Positions 1-8,861 of a stretch of 64,000 bases of DNA are shown piece after piece. The translations under genes and the position numbers were made by a program. The number at the start of each line of letters is the position of its first letter. Within the stretch, counting starts at the first letter, position 1. The stretch covers positions 1-64,000 of the forward strand of contig NZ_JAJEPR010000004.1 in NCBI RefSeq assembly GCF_020686945.1. Direction: 5' to 3'. The notes under the pieces are model-generated. The model made no database searches. It worked only from the letters and a program-made list of their open reading frames with translations, and was not told where the DNA came from. This DNA is from Limivivens faecihominis (GTDB lineage: Bacteria > Bacillota > Clostridia > Lachnospirales > Lachnospiraceae).

Positions 1-305
1 CAGCCAAAAGTGTTCATTCATGCAAGCATGATTCACACTTTCGACCGGAAATCTATCTGTCTCTGCCAGCTCGATTCTGCTTCGCTGCATCTCGCTGTGG
101 CTTCTCGCCATATAGATTTCCAGCCAAAAGTGTTCATTCATGCAAGCATGATTCACACTTTCGACCGGAAATCTATCTGTCTCTGCCAGCTCGATTCTGC
201 TTCGCTGCATCTCGCTGTGGCTTCTCGCCATATAGATTTCCAGCCAAAAGTGTTCGTTCATGCAAGCATGACTCACACTTTTGACCGGAAATCTATCTGT
301 CTCTG
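1..305. repeat. 120-bp direct tandem repeat, about 2.5 copies
   Basis: Positions 1-120 and 121-240 are identical, and 241-305 is a partial third copy with three substitutions (A to G, T to C and C to T). The array is truncated by the window start. Each unit holds an imperfect palindrome (10-38 in copy 1, core CATGCAAGCATG at 19-30) and a perfect 10-bp inverted repeat, GGAAATCTAT at 47-56 against ATAGATTTCC at 112-121. Because 120 is divisible by 3, one frame stays open through the array, but I see no ribosome site and do not call a gene. The 306-410 segment holds the pepV promoter. Confidence 0.95.
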
Positions 306-345
306 AATAGTTACATTTTATCAAAAAACATCGCGGCAGACAACC

Positions 346-374
346 TTGACTTTACCTATGGGCGGTGTTAAAAT
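346..374 (+). promoter_or_regulatory. sigma-A type promoter of pepV
   Basis: TTGACT at 346-351 and TAAAAT at 369-374 are separated by 17 bp. The AGGAGG ribosome site at 396-401 precedes the ATG at 411. Confidence 0.75.
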
Positions 375-410
375 TTCAAATAGTAGAAGAAAACCAGGAG
401 GTTTGACAAA

Positions 411-1778
411 ATGAGTTACGATAAGCTTAATGAAAAGATTATGGATATGCAGGATGAAATTATCAAAGCCGTTCAGGGCTGTGTACAGATCGACAGTGTA
501 AAAGCTGCTCCGGAAGAGGGAGCTCCCTACGGAAAAGGCTGCCGTGCAGCTCTGGATTACGCTCTGAAGCTGGGCGAGAGCCTGGGGTTCAAGACCGGAA
601 ACGTGGGTAACCGTGTGGGTTATGTGGAGTTCGGTGAGGGCGACGAGATGGTCGGCGTTCTGGGTCATCTGGACGTTGTTCCGGTGGGCGAAGGCTGGAC
701 TTATCCTCCCTTCGGAGCAGAGATCCACGACGGTAAACTCTATGGCCGTGGCGTGCAGGACGATAAGGGACCGACCATCGGCGCCATCTACGGACTGAAA
801 GCGATCCGCGATCTGGGCCTGCCGATCAACCGCCGTATCCGTGTCCTTTTCGGTACTGATGAGGAGAACGGTTCTTCCTGCGTTCGTTATTATATCGAGA
901 ACGGCGGAGAGCTTCCGACTCTGGGCTTCACCCCCGATGGCGATTATCCGCTGATCTTCTGTGAGAAAGGCGCTCACAACATGCTGGTAGGCAAGAAAAT
1001 CACCGATCCGGGCAAGATCAAAGTGAAATCTTTCCACGGCGGCATCGCAGCCAACGTGGTAACTCCCTACTGCAAACTGGTGGTAGAGGGCGATATTCCG
1101 GTAGCTGAAGTGGAAGGTGTCCGCGTACATAAAGAAGGAAACGACACTATCGTTGAGGCAGACGGTTTCGGCGCTCATGGAAGCACTCCGGAGAAAGGTA
1201 TCAACGCAGCAGAGCGTCTCTTTGAGGCAGTCAAAGACGTTGATTTCGGCGGCGATTTCCAGCACATGATCAACTTTGTGAGAAACGAGCTGAACGGCGA
1301 GACCAACGGTAAGACTCTTGGCATCTACTATCAGGATGACGAGACCGGCGAGACTACAGTAAACCTTGGCGTTGTAAATTACGACGGCGAGGAGATGAGC
1401 CTGACCCTGGATATCCGCTATCCGAAGAACGCAGTTGTGGCAGATGTCAGCGCCAATGTGGAAGCTGCTCTTAAGAAAGAGGACATGGGCGTTCTTCGCT
1501 GCATAATCACCCCGATCCTTTATATCTCCAAAGAGACTCCGCTGATCAAGAAGCTCTGCAAGGTTTATGCAGAGGAGACCGGCGAACACCTGGAGCCCCT
1601 GGCAATCGGCGGTGGTACTTATGCGAAAGCCTTCAAGAACATGGTTGCGTTCGGACCGGAATTCCCGGGACAGGGCAGCGCCATCCATCAGCCGAACGAG
1701 TTTGTCGAGATCGACAAGATGATGAAATCCTGCCAGATCGTAGCAGCAGCGATGTATGAGCTGGCTCAGAAAGACTGA
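411..1778 (+). CDS. pepV: dipeptidase PepV family (M20 metallopeptidase)
   Basis: This 455-residue protein matches the M20 PepV dipeptidases, which cleave dipeptides, including some beta-Ala or D-residue dipeptides, in the cytoplasm with two zinc ions. Visible metal-site motifs are GHLDVVP (H86, D88), GRGVQDDKG (D117/D118), GTDEENG (catalytic E151 and E152), TPDGDYP (D176) and a C-terminal IHQPNE histidine. The lid-domain histidine lies in GAHGSTPE. Length is typical for PepV. The start follows AGGAGG with 9-bp spacing and a good promoter, and a strong terminator follows, so it looks monocistronic. Together with the M24, M3 and M28 peptidases near 42-46 kb it suggests active peptide catabolism. 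Family assignment is firm; substrate range is inferred. Confidence 0.93.
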   Translation: MSYDKLNEKIMDMQDEIIKAVQGCVQIDSVKAAPEEGAPYGKGCRAALDYALKLGESLGFKTGNVGNRVGYVEFGEGDEMVGVLGHLDVVPVGEGWTYPPFGAEIHDGKLYGRGVQDDKGPTIGAIYGLKAIRDLGLPINRRIRVLFGTDEENGSSCVRYYIENGGELPTLGFTPDGDYPLIFCEKGAHNMLVGKKITDPGKIKVKSFHGGIAANVVTPYCKLVVEGDIPVAEVEGVRVHKEGNDTIVEADGFGAHGSTPEKGINAAERLFEAVKDVDFGGDFQHMINFVRNELNGETNGKTLGIYYQDDETGETTVNLGVVNYDGEEMSLTLDIRYPKNAVVADVSANVEAALKKEDMGVLRCIITPILYISKETPLIKKLCKVYAEETGEHLEPLAIGGGTYAKAFKNMVAFGPEFPGQGSAIHQPNEFVEIDKMMKSCQIVAAAMYELAQKD

Positions 1779-1830
1779 TAACAAATGAAAAAAGCCTTGC
1801 GAATCTGGCGGACAGACCGTAGGGGATAGT

Positions 1831-1880
1831 GATCCGCCGCGGCATTCTGATTTTCAGCGTGCCGTGGCGGATTCTTTTTT
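1831..1880 (+). terminator. Rho-independent terminator after pepV
   Basis: A 13-bp stem (1832-1844 with 1860-1872, one G-U pair, GC-rich) is followed by TCTTTTTT. It separates pepV from the ABC exporter genes. Confidence 0.88.
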
Positions 1881-1904
1881 GAAAAATAAGAGAAAGGAAT
1901 TGAG

Positions 1905-3629
1905 ATGATCAGACGGATATTTTCTTATATCGGACCTTATAAAAAATACGGGATTCTGGCGGCTGTCTGTATTGTGGCGGAGACCTTTTTTGAGCTCATT
2001 GTGCCTTTTATCATGGCAGATATGGTGGATGTGGGTGTGGCAAACGGCGATAAGACCTATATTTTTCAGCGGGGAGCCCTGATGGTGTTCTGTGCGCTGG
2101 CAGCGCTGGCCATTGGTATCGCAAGCGCCAGATTTTCTGCTATCTGCGGCCAGGGCCTGGGAGCGGAGTTGAGGAAGGCGGAATACCAGAAGCTCCAGGA
2201 ATTTTCTTTCGGAAACATGGATCATTTTCGGGTTTCTTCTCTGATCACGAGACTGACCGGGGATGTGACCACGATCCAGAACTCTGTTTCTACAGGCATG
2301 CGTCCGGCCTGCAGAGCGCCTTTTATGATGGTGCTGGCTCTGGGCCTGTCTTTTTTTATCAACCGTTCCCTGGCGGTGGTCTTCTTTGTGGCCCTGCCGA
2401 TATTGGCGGTGCTGCTTTTTCAGATCATCCGCCATGTGCGCCCCTTGTATGGGAAAATGCAGGGGGCCATGGATCTCGTGAACCGGATTGTGCAGGAGAA
2501 TTTAACGGCGGTGCGTGTCGTAAAATCCTACGTCCGGGGAGACTATGAGATCGAAAAATTTGAGGAGGTCAACGATAACCTGGAGACAATTTCCGAGCGG
2601 GCTTTCCGGCTGGCAGTCTTAAATATGCCGGCCATGCAGCTGGTTATGTACTCCACAATCCTGGCGATCCTCTGGTTTGGAGGAAAACAGATCCGGATCG
2701 GCAGCATGAAGGTGGGAGAGCTCACGGGATTTTTAAGCTATGTGCTCCAGGTTTTAAACTCCCTCATGATGATTTCTAACGTCTTTATGATGCTGACCCG
2801 CTCCCTGGCTTCAGGACGCCGTGTTCTGGAGGTCATCGATGAAGAGCCGGAGATCAAAGATCATGGATCGAAGGAGAAAAAAGTCACCGAAGGAAGCGTC
2901 ACCTTCGATCATGTCTGGTTCAAATACCGGAAAGAGGCGAAGGAATATGTACTTTCCGATGTGAGCTTTGAGATTCCTGCTGGAAAGACCGTGGGGATTG
3001 TGGGGCAGACCGGAGCGGCCAAGACAACGCTGGTTCAGCTGATTCCAAGGCTCTATGAAGCCACAAAAGGAATCGTGAAGGTGGACGGCGTGCCGGTGGA
3101 GGAGTACAGTCTCGCCCATCTTCGAGATGCCGTGGCCATGGTGCTTCAGAAAAACACGCTGTTTTCCGGAAGTCTGCGGGAAAATCTTCTCTGGGGAAAT
3201 CCGGAGGCCTCCGATGAGGAGCTCTTAAGGGCCTGCCGCATCGCCCGGGTGGACGAATTTCTGGACCGGCTGGAAAACGGCCTTGATACGGAGATGGGTC
3301 AGGGCGGAAGCAACATCTCCGGCGGACAGAAGCAGAGAATCTGTATTGCCCGGGCCATCCTGAAGAAACCGAAAATATTGATTCTGGATGATTCCACCAG
3401 CGCTGTTGATACGGCCACGGAGGTGGAAATCCAGAAGCGGCTTCGGGAGGAACTGCCTCATATGACCCGGATCATCATTGCCCAGCGGATTTCCTCCGTG
3501 AAGCAGGCGAATCTCATTCTGGTGCTGGACGATGGAAAACTGGAGGCTGCCGGCACGCATGAGGAACTGATGAAGTCCTGTGAAATTTATCGGGAGATCG
3601 CCGAATCCCAGAGAAAGGGGGCGCTCTGA
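1905..3629 (+). CDS. ABC exporter subunit, degenerate-site half (TMD-NBD fusion)
   Basis: This 574-residue half-transporter has a membrane domain (about 1-305) and an ATP-binding domain (about 330-574). The NBD has an unusual Walker A, GQTGAAKT (367-374), with Ala372 where Gly is normal. The signature ISGGQ (471-475) is intact. The Walker B ends in Asp-Asp (495-496), with Asp in place of the catalytic Glu, and the H-loop His is Gln (Q527). These changes mark the non-catalytic partner of heterodimeric exporters such as the TM287/288, BmrCD and LmrCD types. Its stop overlaps the next ABC gene by one base, so the two are translationally coupled. Substrate is unknown; multidrug or lipid export is possible. 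Confidence 0.93.
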   Translation: MIRRIFSYIGPYKKYGILAAVCIVAETFFELIVPFIMADMVDVGVANGDKTYIFQRGALMVFCALAALAIGIASARFSAICGQGLGAELRKAEYQKLQEFSFGNMDHFRVSSLITRLTGDVTTIQNSVSTGMRPACRAPFMMVLALGLSFFINRSLAVVFFVALPILAVLLFQIIRHVRPLYGKMQGAMDLVNRIVQENLTAVRVVKSYVRGDYEIEKFEEVNDNLETISERAFRLAVLNMPAMQLVMYSTILAILWFGGKQIRIGSMKVGELTGFLSYVLQVLNSLMMISNVFMMLTRSLASGRRVLEVIDEEPEIKDHGSKEKKVTEGSVTFDHVWFKYRKEAKEYVLSDVSFEIPAGKTVGIVGQTGAAKTTLVQLIPRLYEATKGIVKVDGVPVEEYSLAHLRDAVAMVLQKNTLFSGSLRENLLWGNPEASDEELLRACRIARVDEFLDRLENGLDTEMGQGGSNISGGQKQRICIARAILKKPKILILDDSTSAVDTATEVEIQKRLREELPHMTRIIIAQRISSVKQANLILVLDDGKLEAAGTHEELMKSCEIYREIAESQRKGAL

Positions 3630-5476
3630 TGGCAAAGTATGTGGGTTACAAACGACCGAAAGATACGAAAAAGACCTTAAAACGGATGCTTCATTATATG
3701 GGGATCCATAAGTGGTCCATGGCTCTGGTGGCTGTGCTGGTCTGCATCAGCAGTTCGGCTAATATTTTCGGCACCTATCTCGTGAAGCCGGTGGTCAATA
3801 AATACATCCTTTCGGGAGACGTGCCGGGGCTGATCCGGATGCTGATTTTTATGGGAATCCTCTATGGAGCAGGAGTGGCGGCCACCTTCGGCTATGGCCA
3901 GCTCATGTCCCGGACGGCCCAGAAGGTGGTGGCGGAGATCCGCTCGGATCTTTTCTCTCATGTGCAGAAACTGCCGCTCACCTATTTTGACGCCCATACC
4001 CACGGGGAAATGATGAGCCGTTTCACCAATGATGTGGACACGATCCAGGAGGCCTTGAATAACAGCTTTTCCATGATGATTCAGAGTTTCCTGGTGCTGA
4101 CGGGAACCGTCACGATGCTGATGGTCTTAAATGTGCCGCTGTCTCTCATCGTGCTGTTTTTCCTGAGTTGTATGTTTGCCTTCATCAAGTATAACAGCAA
4201 ACGGAGCAAGCGTTATTTCAACGAGCAGCAGGCGGCCATGGGAGAACTCAACGGTTTCGTGGAGGAGATGGTGGCCGGCCAGAAGGTGGAGAAAGTCTTC
4301 AACCATGAGGCCATCAATTTTGCAACCTTCTGTGAGAAAAATGAGAAGCTCCGGAAGGCATCCACGGCGGCGCTGTCCTACTCGGGAATGACGGTTCCCA
4401 CAATCGTGGCCCTTTCCTATTTTAATTACGCGGCTTCCGCCTGCATGGGCGGTCTCTTCGCGATCGCAGGACGGATGGATCTCGGAAGTCTGGCTTCCTA
4501 TCTGGTTTATGTGCGCCAGAGCGCCATGCCGATGAACCAGTTCACCCAGCAGCTGAATTTCATCCTTTCCGCCCTTTCCGGTGCGGAACGGATATTTGAG
4601 ATCATGGACGAGGAGCCGGAGATCGACGAAGGAAAAGTGATGCTCTGCGAGGTGACAGAGATGCCGGAAGGCGGTCTGAAAGAGACCGACTCCTACAGCG
4701 GTTCCTACGCCTGGAAAAAAGAAAACGGGGAGCTGATTCCCTTAAAAGGAGACGTGCGTTTTCACGACGTGGTCTTTGGCTACACGGAGAAACGGCGGAT
4801 TCTGGATGGCATCAGTCTCTTTGCCAAGCCGGGACAGAAGATCGCTTTCGTGGGTTCCACAGGTGCCGGAAAGACGACGATCATCAATCTGGTGAACCGC
4901 TTCTATGAGATCCAGTCGGGGGAGATCACCTACGACGGTATCGATATCCGTAAGATTCAGAAGGATGATCTTCGCCGGTCTCTCTCTATGGTGATTCAGG
5001 ACACCCATCTTTTTACCGGAACGATTATGGAAAATATTCGCTACGGCCGGCTGGATGCCACGGATGAGGAGGTGCGTGAGGCGGCGAGAGTGGCCAGCGC
5101 CGATTCCTTTATTCGCCGTCTGCCAATGGGTTACGACACGATGCTCTATGCCGACGGAAGTAACCTTTCTCAGGGCCAGCGGCAGCTTCTGGCGATCGCC
5201 CGGGCTGCGATTTCCCGGCCTCCGGTGCTGATTCTGGACGAGGCTACCAGCTCCATCGATACCCGCACGGAAGCTCTCATCGAGAAAGGCATGGATGCCC
5301 TTATGGAGAACCGGACGGTTTTCGTCATCGCTCACCGGCTTTCCACAGTGAAAAATTCCAAGGCCATCCTGGTTCTGGAAAAGGGAAAGATCATCGAGAG
5401 AGGGGATCATCAGGAGCTTTTGGAAGAAAAAGGGCGCTATTATCAGTTATATACAGGAAAAGTGGAGCTGGATTAA
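3629..5476 (+). CDS. ABC exporter subunit, catalytic half (TMD-NBD fusion)
   Basis: This 615-residue partner of the preceding gene starts within its stop codon (TGATGG). It has an N-terminal membrane domain and a C-terminal NBD with a canonical Walker A GSTGAGKT (409-416), Walker B ILDE with catalytic E538, and H-loop H569. Its signature is LSQGQ (513-517) instead of LSGGQ. In a heterodimer this weak signature would face the degenerate Walker A/B of the first subunit, leaving one working ATPase site made of this subunit's Walker motifs and the partner's ISGGQ. An insert of about 40 residues between the membrane domain and the NBD (around 335-372) is longer than in the partner. Cargo cannot be read from sequence. 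Confidence 0.94.
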   Translation: MAKYVGYKRPKDTKKTLKRMLHYMGIHKWSMALVAVLVCISSSANIFGTYLVKPVVNKYILSGDVPGLIRMLIFMGILYGAGVAATFGYGQLMSRTAQKVVAEIRSDLFSHVQKLPLTYFDAHTHGEMMSRFTNDVDTIQEALNNSFSMMIQSFLVLTGTVTMLMVLNVPLSLIVLFFLSCMFAFIKYNSKRSKRYFNEQQAAMGELNGFVEEMVAGQKVEKVFNHEAINFATFCEKNEKLRKASTAALSYSGMTVPTIVALSYFNYAASACMGGLFAIAGRMDLGSLASYLVYVRQSAMPMNQFTQQLNFILSALSGAERIFEIMDEEPEIDEGKVMLCEVTEMPEGGLKETDSYSGSYAWKKENGELIPLKGDVRFHDVVFGYTEKRRILDGISLFAKPGQKIAFVGSTGAGKTTIINLVNRFYEIQSGEITYDGIDIRKIQKDDLRRSLSMVIQDTHLFTGTIMENIRYGRLDATDEEVREAARVASADSFIRRLPMGYDTMLYADGSNLSQGQRQLLAIARAAISRPPVLILDEATSSIDTRTEALIEKGMDALMENRTVFVIAHRLSTVKNSKAILVLEKGKIIERGDHQELLEEKGRYYQLYTGKVELD

Positions 5477-5497
5477 AACAAATCAGAATATTCAGGC

Positions 5498-5526
5498 TTG
5501 TATCCTGAGCAGAAAAAGTGTAGTAT
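5498..5526 (+). promoter_or_regulatory. possible promoter of the heme-degrading-domain gene
   Basis: TTGTAT at 498-503 of this kilobase and TAGTAT at 5521-5526 are 17 bp apart. The match is weak, and transcription could also continue from the ABC genes. Confidence 0.4.
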
Positions 5527-5559
5527 TAGAGATGACAGAAACATCTGGGAGGAATGAAT

Positions 5560-6063
5560 ATGACAGTAGAAGAATTGATCGCAATGCTTGAGATGCAGGA
5601 AGAGATCCTGCAGTTTAATCATTTTACCAATGAGGATGCCTGGGAACTTGGAAATATCATGGTGGCAGAGGCCAGACGAAGAAAGATGCCAGTGGTCATC
5701 AGCATCCGCCTGAACAACGGATATACCGTATTCCAGTATGCGGGAGACGGCACGAACCTTCACAATGAAAACTGGCTCCGGAGAAAATTCAACACCGTGA
5801 AAACACTGGAAAAGAGCAGCCTTTATACCTACATGCTGCTTCGGAAGAACGAAGAGACCATGGAAAATCTTTTCCTGGATGAAAAAGAATATGCCTGCTG
5901 CGGCGGCGGTTTCCCGGTTCGGGTGGAAGAAGTGGGCGTGATCGGAGCCATTCTGGTGTCCGGTCTGGACCATGTCTCCGACCACGATTTTATTGTGAAA
6001 TGTGTGAGCAGATATCTGCATATCGATGAAGTGCCGAGAATCCGGGGCGACATCCTTTCCTGA
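5560..6063 (+). CDS. heme-degrading-domain / UPF0303 family protein
   Basis: This protein of 167 residues resembles the UPF0303 (YBR137W-like) branch of the DUF336/GlcG superfamily, small cytoplasmic alpha-beta proteins of unclear biochemical role. Recognisable parts are the helical N-terminus, the VVISIRLNNGYTVFQYA strand pair, WLRRKFNTV, and the glycine-rich GGGFPVRVEEVGVIGAILVSGL segment typical of the fold. I chose the ATG at 5560 because GGGAGG (5547-5552) is 7 bp upstream; the ATG at 5554 would be only 1 bp from it. It sits between the ABC exporter and convergent rluA, 6 bp from the latter, with no terminator visible. Function remains unknown despite the family name. Confidence 0.75.
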   Translation: MTVEELIAMLEMQEEILQFNHFTNEDAWELGNIMVAEARRRKMPVVISIRLNNGYTVFQYAGDGTNLHNENWLRRKFNTVKTLEKSSLYTYMLLRKNEETMENLFLDEKEYACCGGGFPVRVEEVGVIGAILVSGLDHVSDHDFIVKCVSRYLHIDEVPRIRGDILS

Positions 6064-6069
6064 AAAAAT

Positions 6070-6960
6070 TTATGACCAGAAGGCCTTTTCCATATCCTCC
6101 GGAAGCGGAGCGGTAAAGGAAAGGGCCTTTCCTGTTATGGGATGAAGAAAGGAAAGGCGGTGGGAGTGGAGCGCCTGGCGGCTGATCCGGCTGCACTCGG
6201 GATAATAGAGATAATCTCCGATCAGGGGACAGCCGATATAGCCCATATGAACCCGGATCTGATGAGTCCGGCCGGTTTCCAGCTTTAAGGAAACCAGAGA
6301 GAGACCATTTCGAATCTCCAGTCGTGCAAAATGGGTCACGGCCGGTTCACCGGTCTCAAAGTTGACCTCCCGCAGGATGGCAGAGCCTTTTTTCCTGCCG
6401 ATTGGAGCGGAGATCGTGCCATTTTCAGGGGGAATTCCCTTGACGATGGCCAGATATTCTCGGTGAATCTCCCGTTTTCCGACCATATCGGAAAGGATGG
6501 AGGCGGAGAGCAGGTGTTTGGCGACGATGAGAAGGCCTGTGGTGTCCCGGTCCAGCCGGTTGATACAGCGGTAGACGAAATCCTCTCCGTGCTGCTGATA
6601 ATGCCAGGTGAGGGCATCGGCCAGGGTGTTTCCGTGGTTCTGAAAAGAAGGGTGGATGGGCATGTCAGCGGGCTTATTGACCACCAGCAGGTCCTCATCC
6701 TCATAAACGATCTCAAAAGGAAGGGGAGCGGGCATGATCGCCTCGCTCCCTTCTGCTTTTTCCAGAAGACGGACCCGGATCCGGTCGCCGGCCTTTAACG
6801 CTACTGTCGTAAAGGTTGGCTGAGCGTTTCTCAAAAGGCCGTCTTCTGTCTCTTTGAGCTGCCGAAGCAGATGTCTCGAATATCCCTTCTCTCGGAGAAA
6901 ATCTCCGATTTTTCTGCCTTCCTCGGCAGCGGTGATCTGATATTCAAAAATCCGTTCCAT
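6070..6960 (-). CDS. RluA-family rRNA/tRNA pseudouridine synthase
   Basis: This 296-residue enzyme isomerises uridine to pseudouridine in structured RNA. An S4-like segment lies at about 14-65, and the catalytic domain holds NKPADMPIHP (95-104) and RLDRDTTG (135-142) with catalytic D137. The residue before RLD is Asn134 rather than the usual His. The C-terminal ETGRTHQIRVH motif is intact. The start codon directly abuts the potD stop with no gap, so it is probably the last gene of the polyamine operon. Target RNA cannot be assigned; it belongs to the RluA/RluC/RluD group but lacks features that settle which. Confidence 0.9.
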   Translation of the reverse strand: MERIFEYQITAAEEGRKIGDFLREKGYSRHLLRQLKETEDGLLRNAQPTFTTVALKAGDRIRVRLLEKAEGSEAIMPAPLPFEIVYEDEDLLVVNKPADMPIHPSFQNHGNTLADALTWHYQQHGEDFVYRCINRLDRDTTGLLIVAKHLLSASILSDMVGKREIHREYLAIVKGIPPENGTISAPIGRKKGSAILREVNFETGEPAVTHFARLEIRNGLSLVSLKLETGRTHQIRVHMGYIGCPLIGDYLYYPECSRISRQALHSHRLSFLHPITGKALSFTAPLPEDMEKAFWS

Positions 6961-8028
6961 TTAATATGCTTTTACCTCGTTCCAGAGCTCATTGTACTCA
7001 AAATCCATATCCGATCCAAGATAAGTGTAGGTCTCACAGTTTTTCAGCATGTCCGCTGTGGGGAAAGCGATCGTGCTGTTGCGGATATCGTCGTCTTCGA
7101 TAAGGGCTCTGGCTGCTTTGTTCGGGGTGGAATAGGTGATGTACTCAAAATTCTTGAGGGCGATTTCCGGGCGGCAGAGGAAATCCAGAAATTTCAGGGC
7201 ATTTTCTTTGTGCCGGGCGTTTTTCGGGATGACCCAGCCGTCGATCCAGACGTTGGAGCCCTCCTTCGGGATCACATATTCCAGGTTCGGGTTTTCTCTC
7301 TGGGTGTAGATGGCCTCTCCGGAGTAGATGACGCCGAGAGCGGCCTCGTTTCCGATCATTTTATCGCGGACCTGATCGACCACATAGGCCTGAACCAGAT
7401 CTTTCTGTTCCTTCAGGGAATCGGCGGCTTCCTGAAGCTCCTTGCTGTCGGTGGAGTTTAAGGAATAGCCGAGACGTTTCAGGGCTACGGCAAAGGTGTC
7501 GCGGACGCTGTCCTGCATGAGAATTTCATCCTTGTATTTCTCATCCCAGAGGATATCCCAGCTGTCCACGGGTTCGTCTACCATGGTCTTGTTGTAAAGG
7601 ATACCCACGGTACCCCAGCAATAGGGGACGCAGTAGCGGTTTCCGGGGTCAAACTGCTCGGCGGATTTCAGATAATCCGGATCGATGTTGGAAATATTCG
7701 GGATTTTGTCGTAATCCAACGGCTCCAGAAGGTCGTTTTCGATCATTTTCTGCACCATATAATCGGAGGGACAGATGACATCGTAGACGACAGCGCCGGC
7801 TTCCACTTTGGGGTACATGATTTCGTTGGTCTCAAATTCATCATAGATGATGGAAATGCCGGTCTCTTCCTCGAATTCATCCAGCACATCGGGATCGATA
7901 TATTCTCCCCAGTTATAGACCACCAGGGAATTGGAGGTGGCGGCATCTGCTGGATCTTCTTTTTTACAGCCGGAAAAGGTAAGAGCGGCAAGAAGGAGTG
8001 TGGCTCCCAGTACAATCGAACGTTTCAT
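6961..8028 (-). CDS. potD: spermidine/putrescine-binding lipoprotein PotD
   Basis: This 355-residue extracellular solute-binding protein captures polyamines for the PotABC importer. The signal peptide ends in a lipobox with Cys21 (FSGC), so it is lipid-anchored. Typical PotD/PotF motifs are VYNWGEYIDPDVLDEFEEETG, YDVICPSDYMV, YCVPYCWGTVGILYN and IDGWVIPKNA. It lies 20 bp downstream of potC and is the fifth gene of the operon. Whether it prefers spermidine or putrescine cannot be read with confidence. Confidence 0.95.
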   Translation of the reverse strand: MKRSIVLGATLLLAALTFSGCKKEDPADAATSNSLVVYNWGEYIDPDVLDEFEEETGISIIYDEFETNEIMYPKVEAGAVVYDVICPSDYMVQKMIENDLLEPLDYDKIPNISNIDPDYLKSAEQFDPGNRYCVPYCWGTVGILYNKTMVDEPVDSWDILWDEKYKDEILMQDSVRDTFAVALKRLGYSLNSTDSKELQEAADSLKEQKDLVQAYVVDQVRDKMIGNEAALGVIYSGEAIYTQRENPNLEYVIPKEGSNVWIDGWVIPKNARHKENALKFLDFLCRPEIALKNFEYITYSTPNKAARALIEDDDIRNSTIAFPTADMLKNCETYTYLGSDMDFEYNELWNEVKAY

Positions 8029-8048
8029 GGCGATGGCTCCTTTTCAGA

Positions 8049-8861
8049 TTAGTCAGCTTTCTTTCTGCGCTTCGGGCGGTAATTGGAGAGCAGAAGAAGG
8101 ATCAGTACGGCGAGAAAAAGCAGGCTGGAAAGGGCATACATTTCCGGTTTGATGCCTTTTTTTACCTCTGTATAGATCTTGGTGGAAAGCGTGTCAAAAC
8201 CGGCTCCCTTTACAAAGTGGGTGATGACGAAATCATCCAGGGACATCGTGAAAGCCAGGAGGAAACCGGAGAGGATTCCGGGCATCAGGTCCGGAAGGGT
8301 GGTTTTGTAAAAAGCGTAAAATGGGGTGGCTCCAAGATCCAGGGCGGCCTCATAGGTGTAGCGGCTGGTCTGCCGGAGCTTCGGCATGATGCTTAAGATC
8401 GTGTAGGGAATATTAAAAGTAATATGTCCGATCAGCACGGTCCAGAAGCCGAAGGGCAGCTCCCGGTCAAAATGGGAAAGGAAATTTCCGATGACCAGGA
8501 AAACCAGCATCAGGGAGATACCGGTGACGATCTCTGCATTCAGCATGGGTATGTTGGCGATGCCCATGAAAAGGGAACGCCAGCGTTTTTTCATATTGTT
8601 CATGGCCATGCAGGCGCAGAGGCCGATGAGGGTGGCCATTAGAGCGGAGAGAAAGGCGATGACCATCGTATTTCGAAAGGCCAGAAGGATCTCTTCATTC
8701 TGGAAAAGTTCGGTGTACCAGCGGGTGGTAAAACCGCCCCAGCGGGCCCGGCTCTTGGACTGGTTGAAGGAGAGCACCATCAGTGTCAGGATGGGCGCGT
8801 ACAAAAGCACGAAAATAAAGACCAGATAAATATTGGAGCAGACTTTTTTCAGTGTTTTCAT
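8049..8861 (-). CDS. potC: spermidine/putrescine ABC permease PotC
   Basis: This 270-residue inner-membrane permease has about six transmembrane segments. The EAALDLGATPFYAFYKTTLPDLMPGILSG stretch is the EAA loop that contacts the PotA ATPase. Its start directly abuts the potB stop, which suggests coupled translation. With PotB it forms the channel, and PotA and PotD complete the importer. Length and motif order are normal for PotC. Confidence 0.94.
   Translation of the reverse strand: MKTLKKVCSNIYLVFIFVLLYAPILTLMVLSFNQSKSRARWGGFTTRWYTELFQNEEILLAFRNTMVIAFLSALMATLIGLCACMAMNNMKKRWRSLFMGIANIPMLNAEIVTGISLMLVFLVIGNFLSHFDRELPFGFWTVLIGHITFNIPYTILSIMPKLRQTSRYTYEAALDLGATPFYAFYKTTLPDLMPGILSGFLLAFTMSLDDFVITHFVKGAGFDTLSTKIYTEVKKGIKPEMYALSSLLFLAVLILLLLSNYRPKRRKKAD

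Noticed and set aside
1..305. Possible CRISPR array
   Set aside because: The units are 120 bp, contiguous and lack variable spacers; no cas genes nearby.
10..306. Open frame of 98 codons through the tandem repeat
   Set aside because: It is open only because the unit length is a multiple of three; no ribosome site or recognised protein.
321..1784. 487-codon antisense frame over pepV
   Set aside because: It mirrors codon bias of pepV; no ribosome site and no domain, while pepV motifs are complete.
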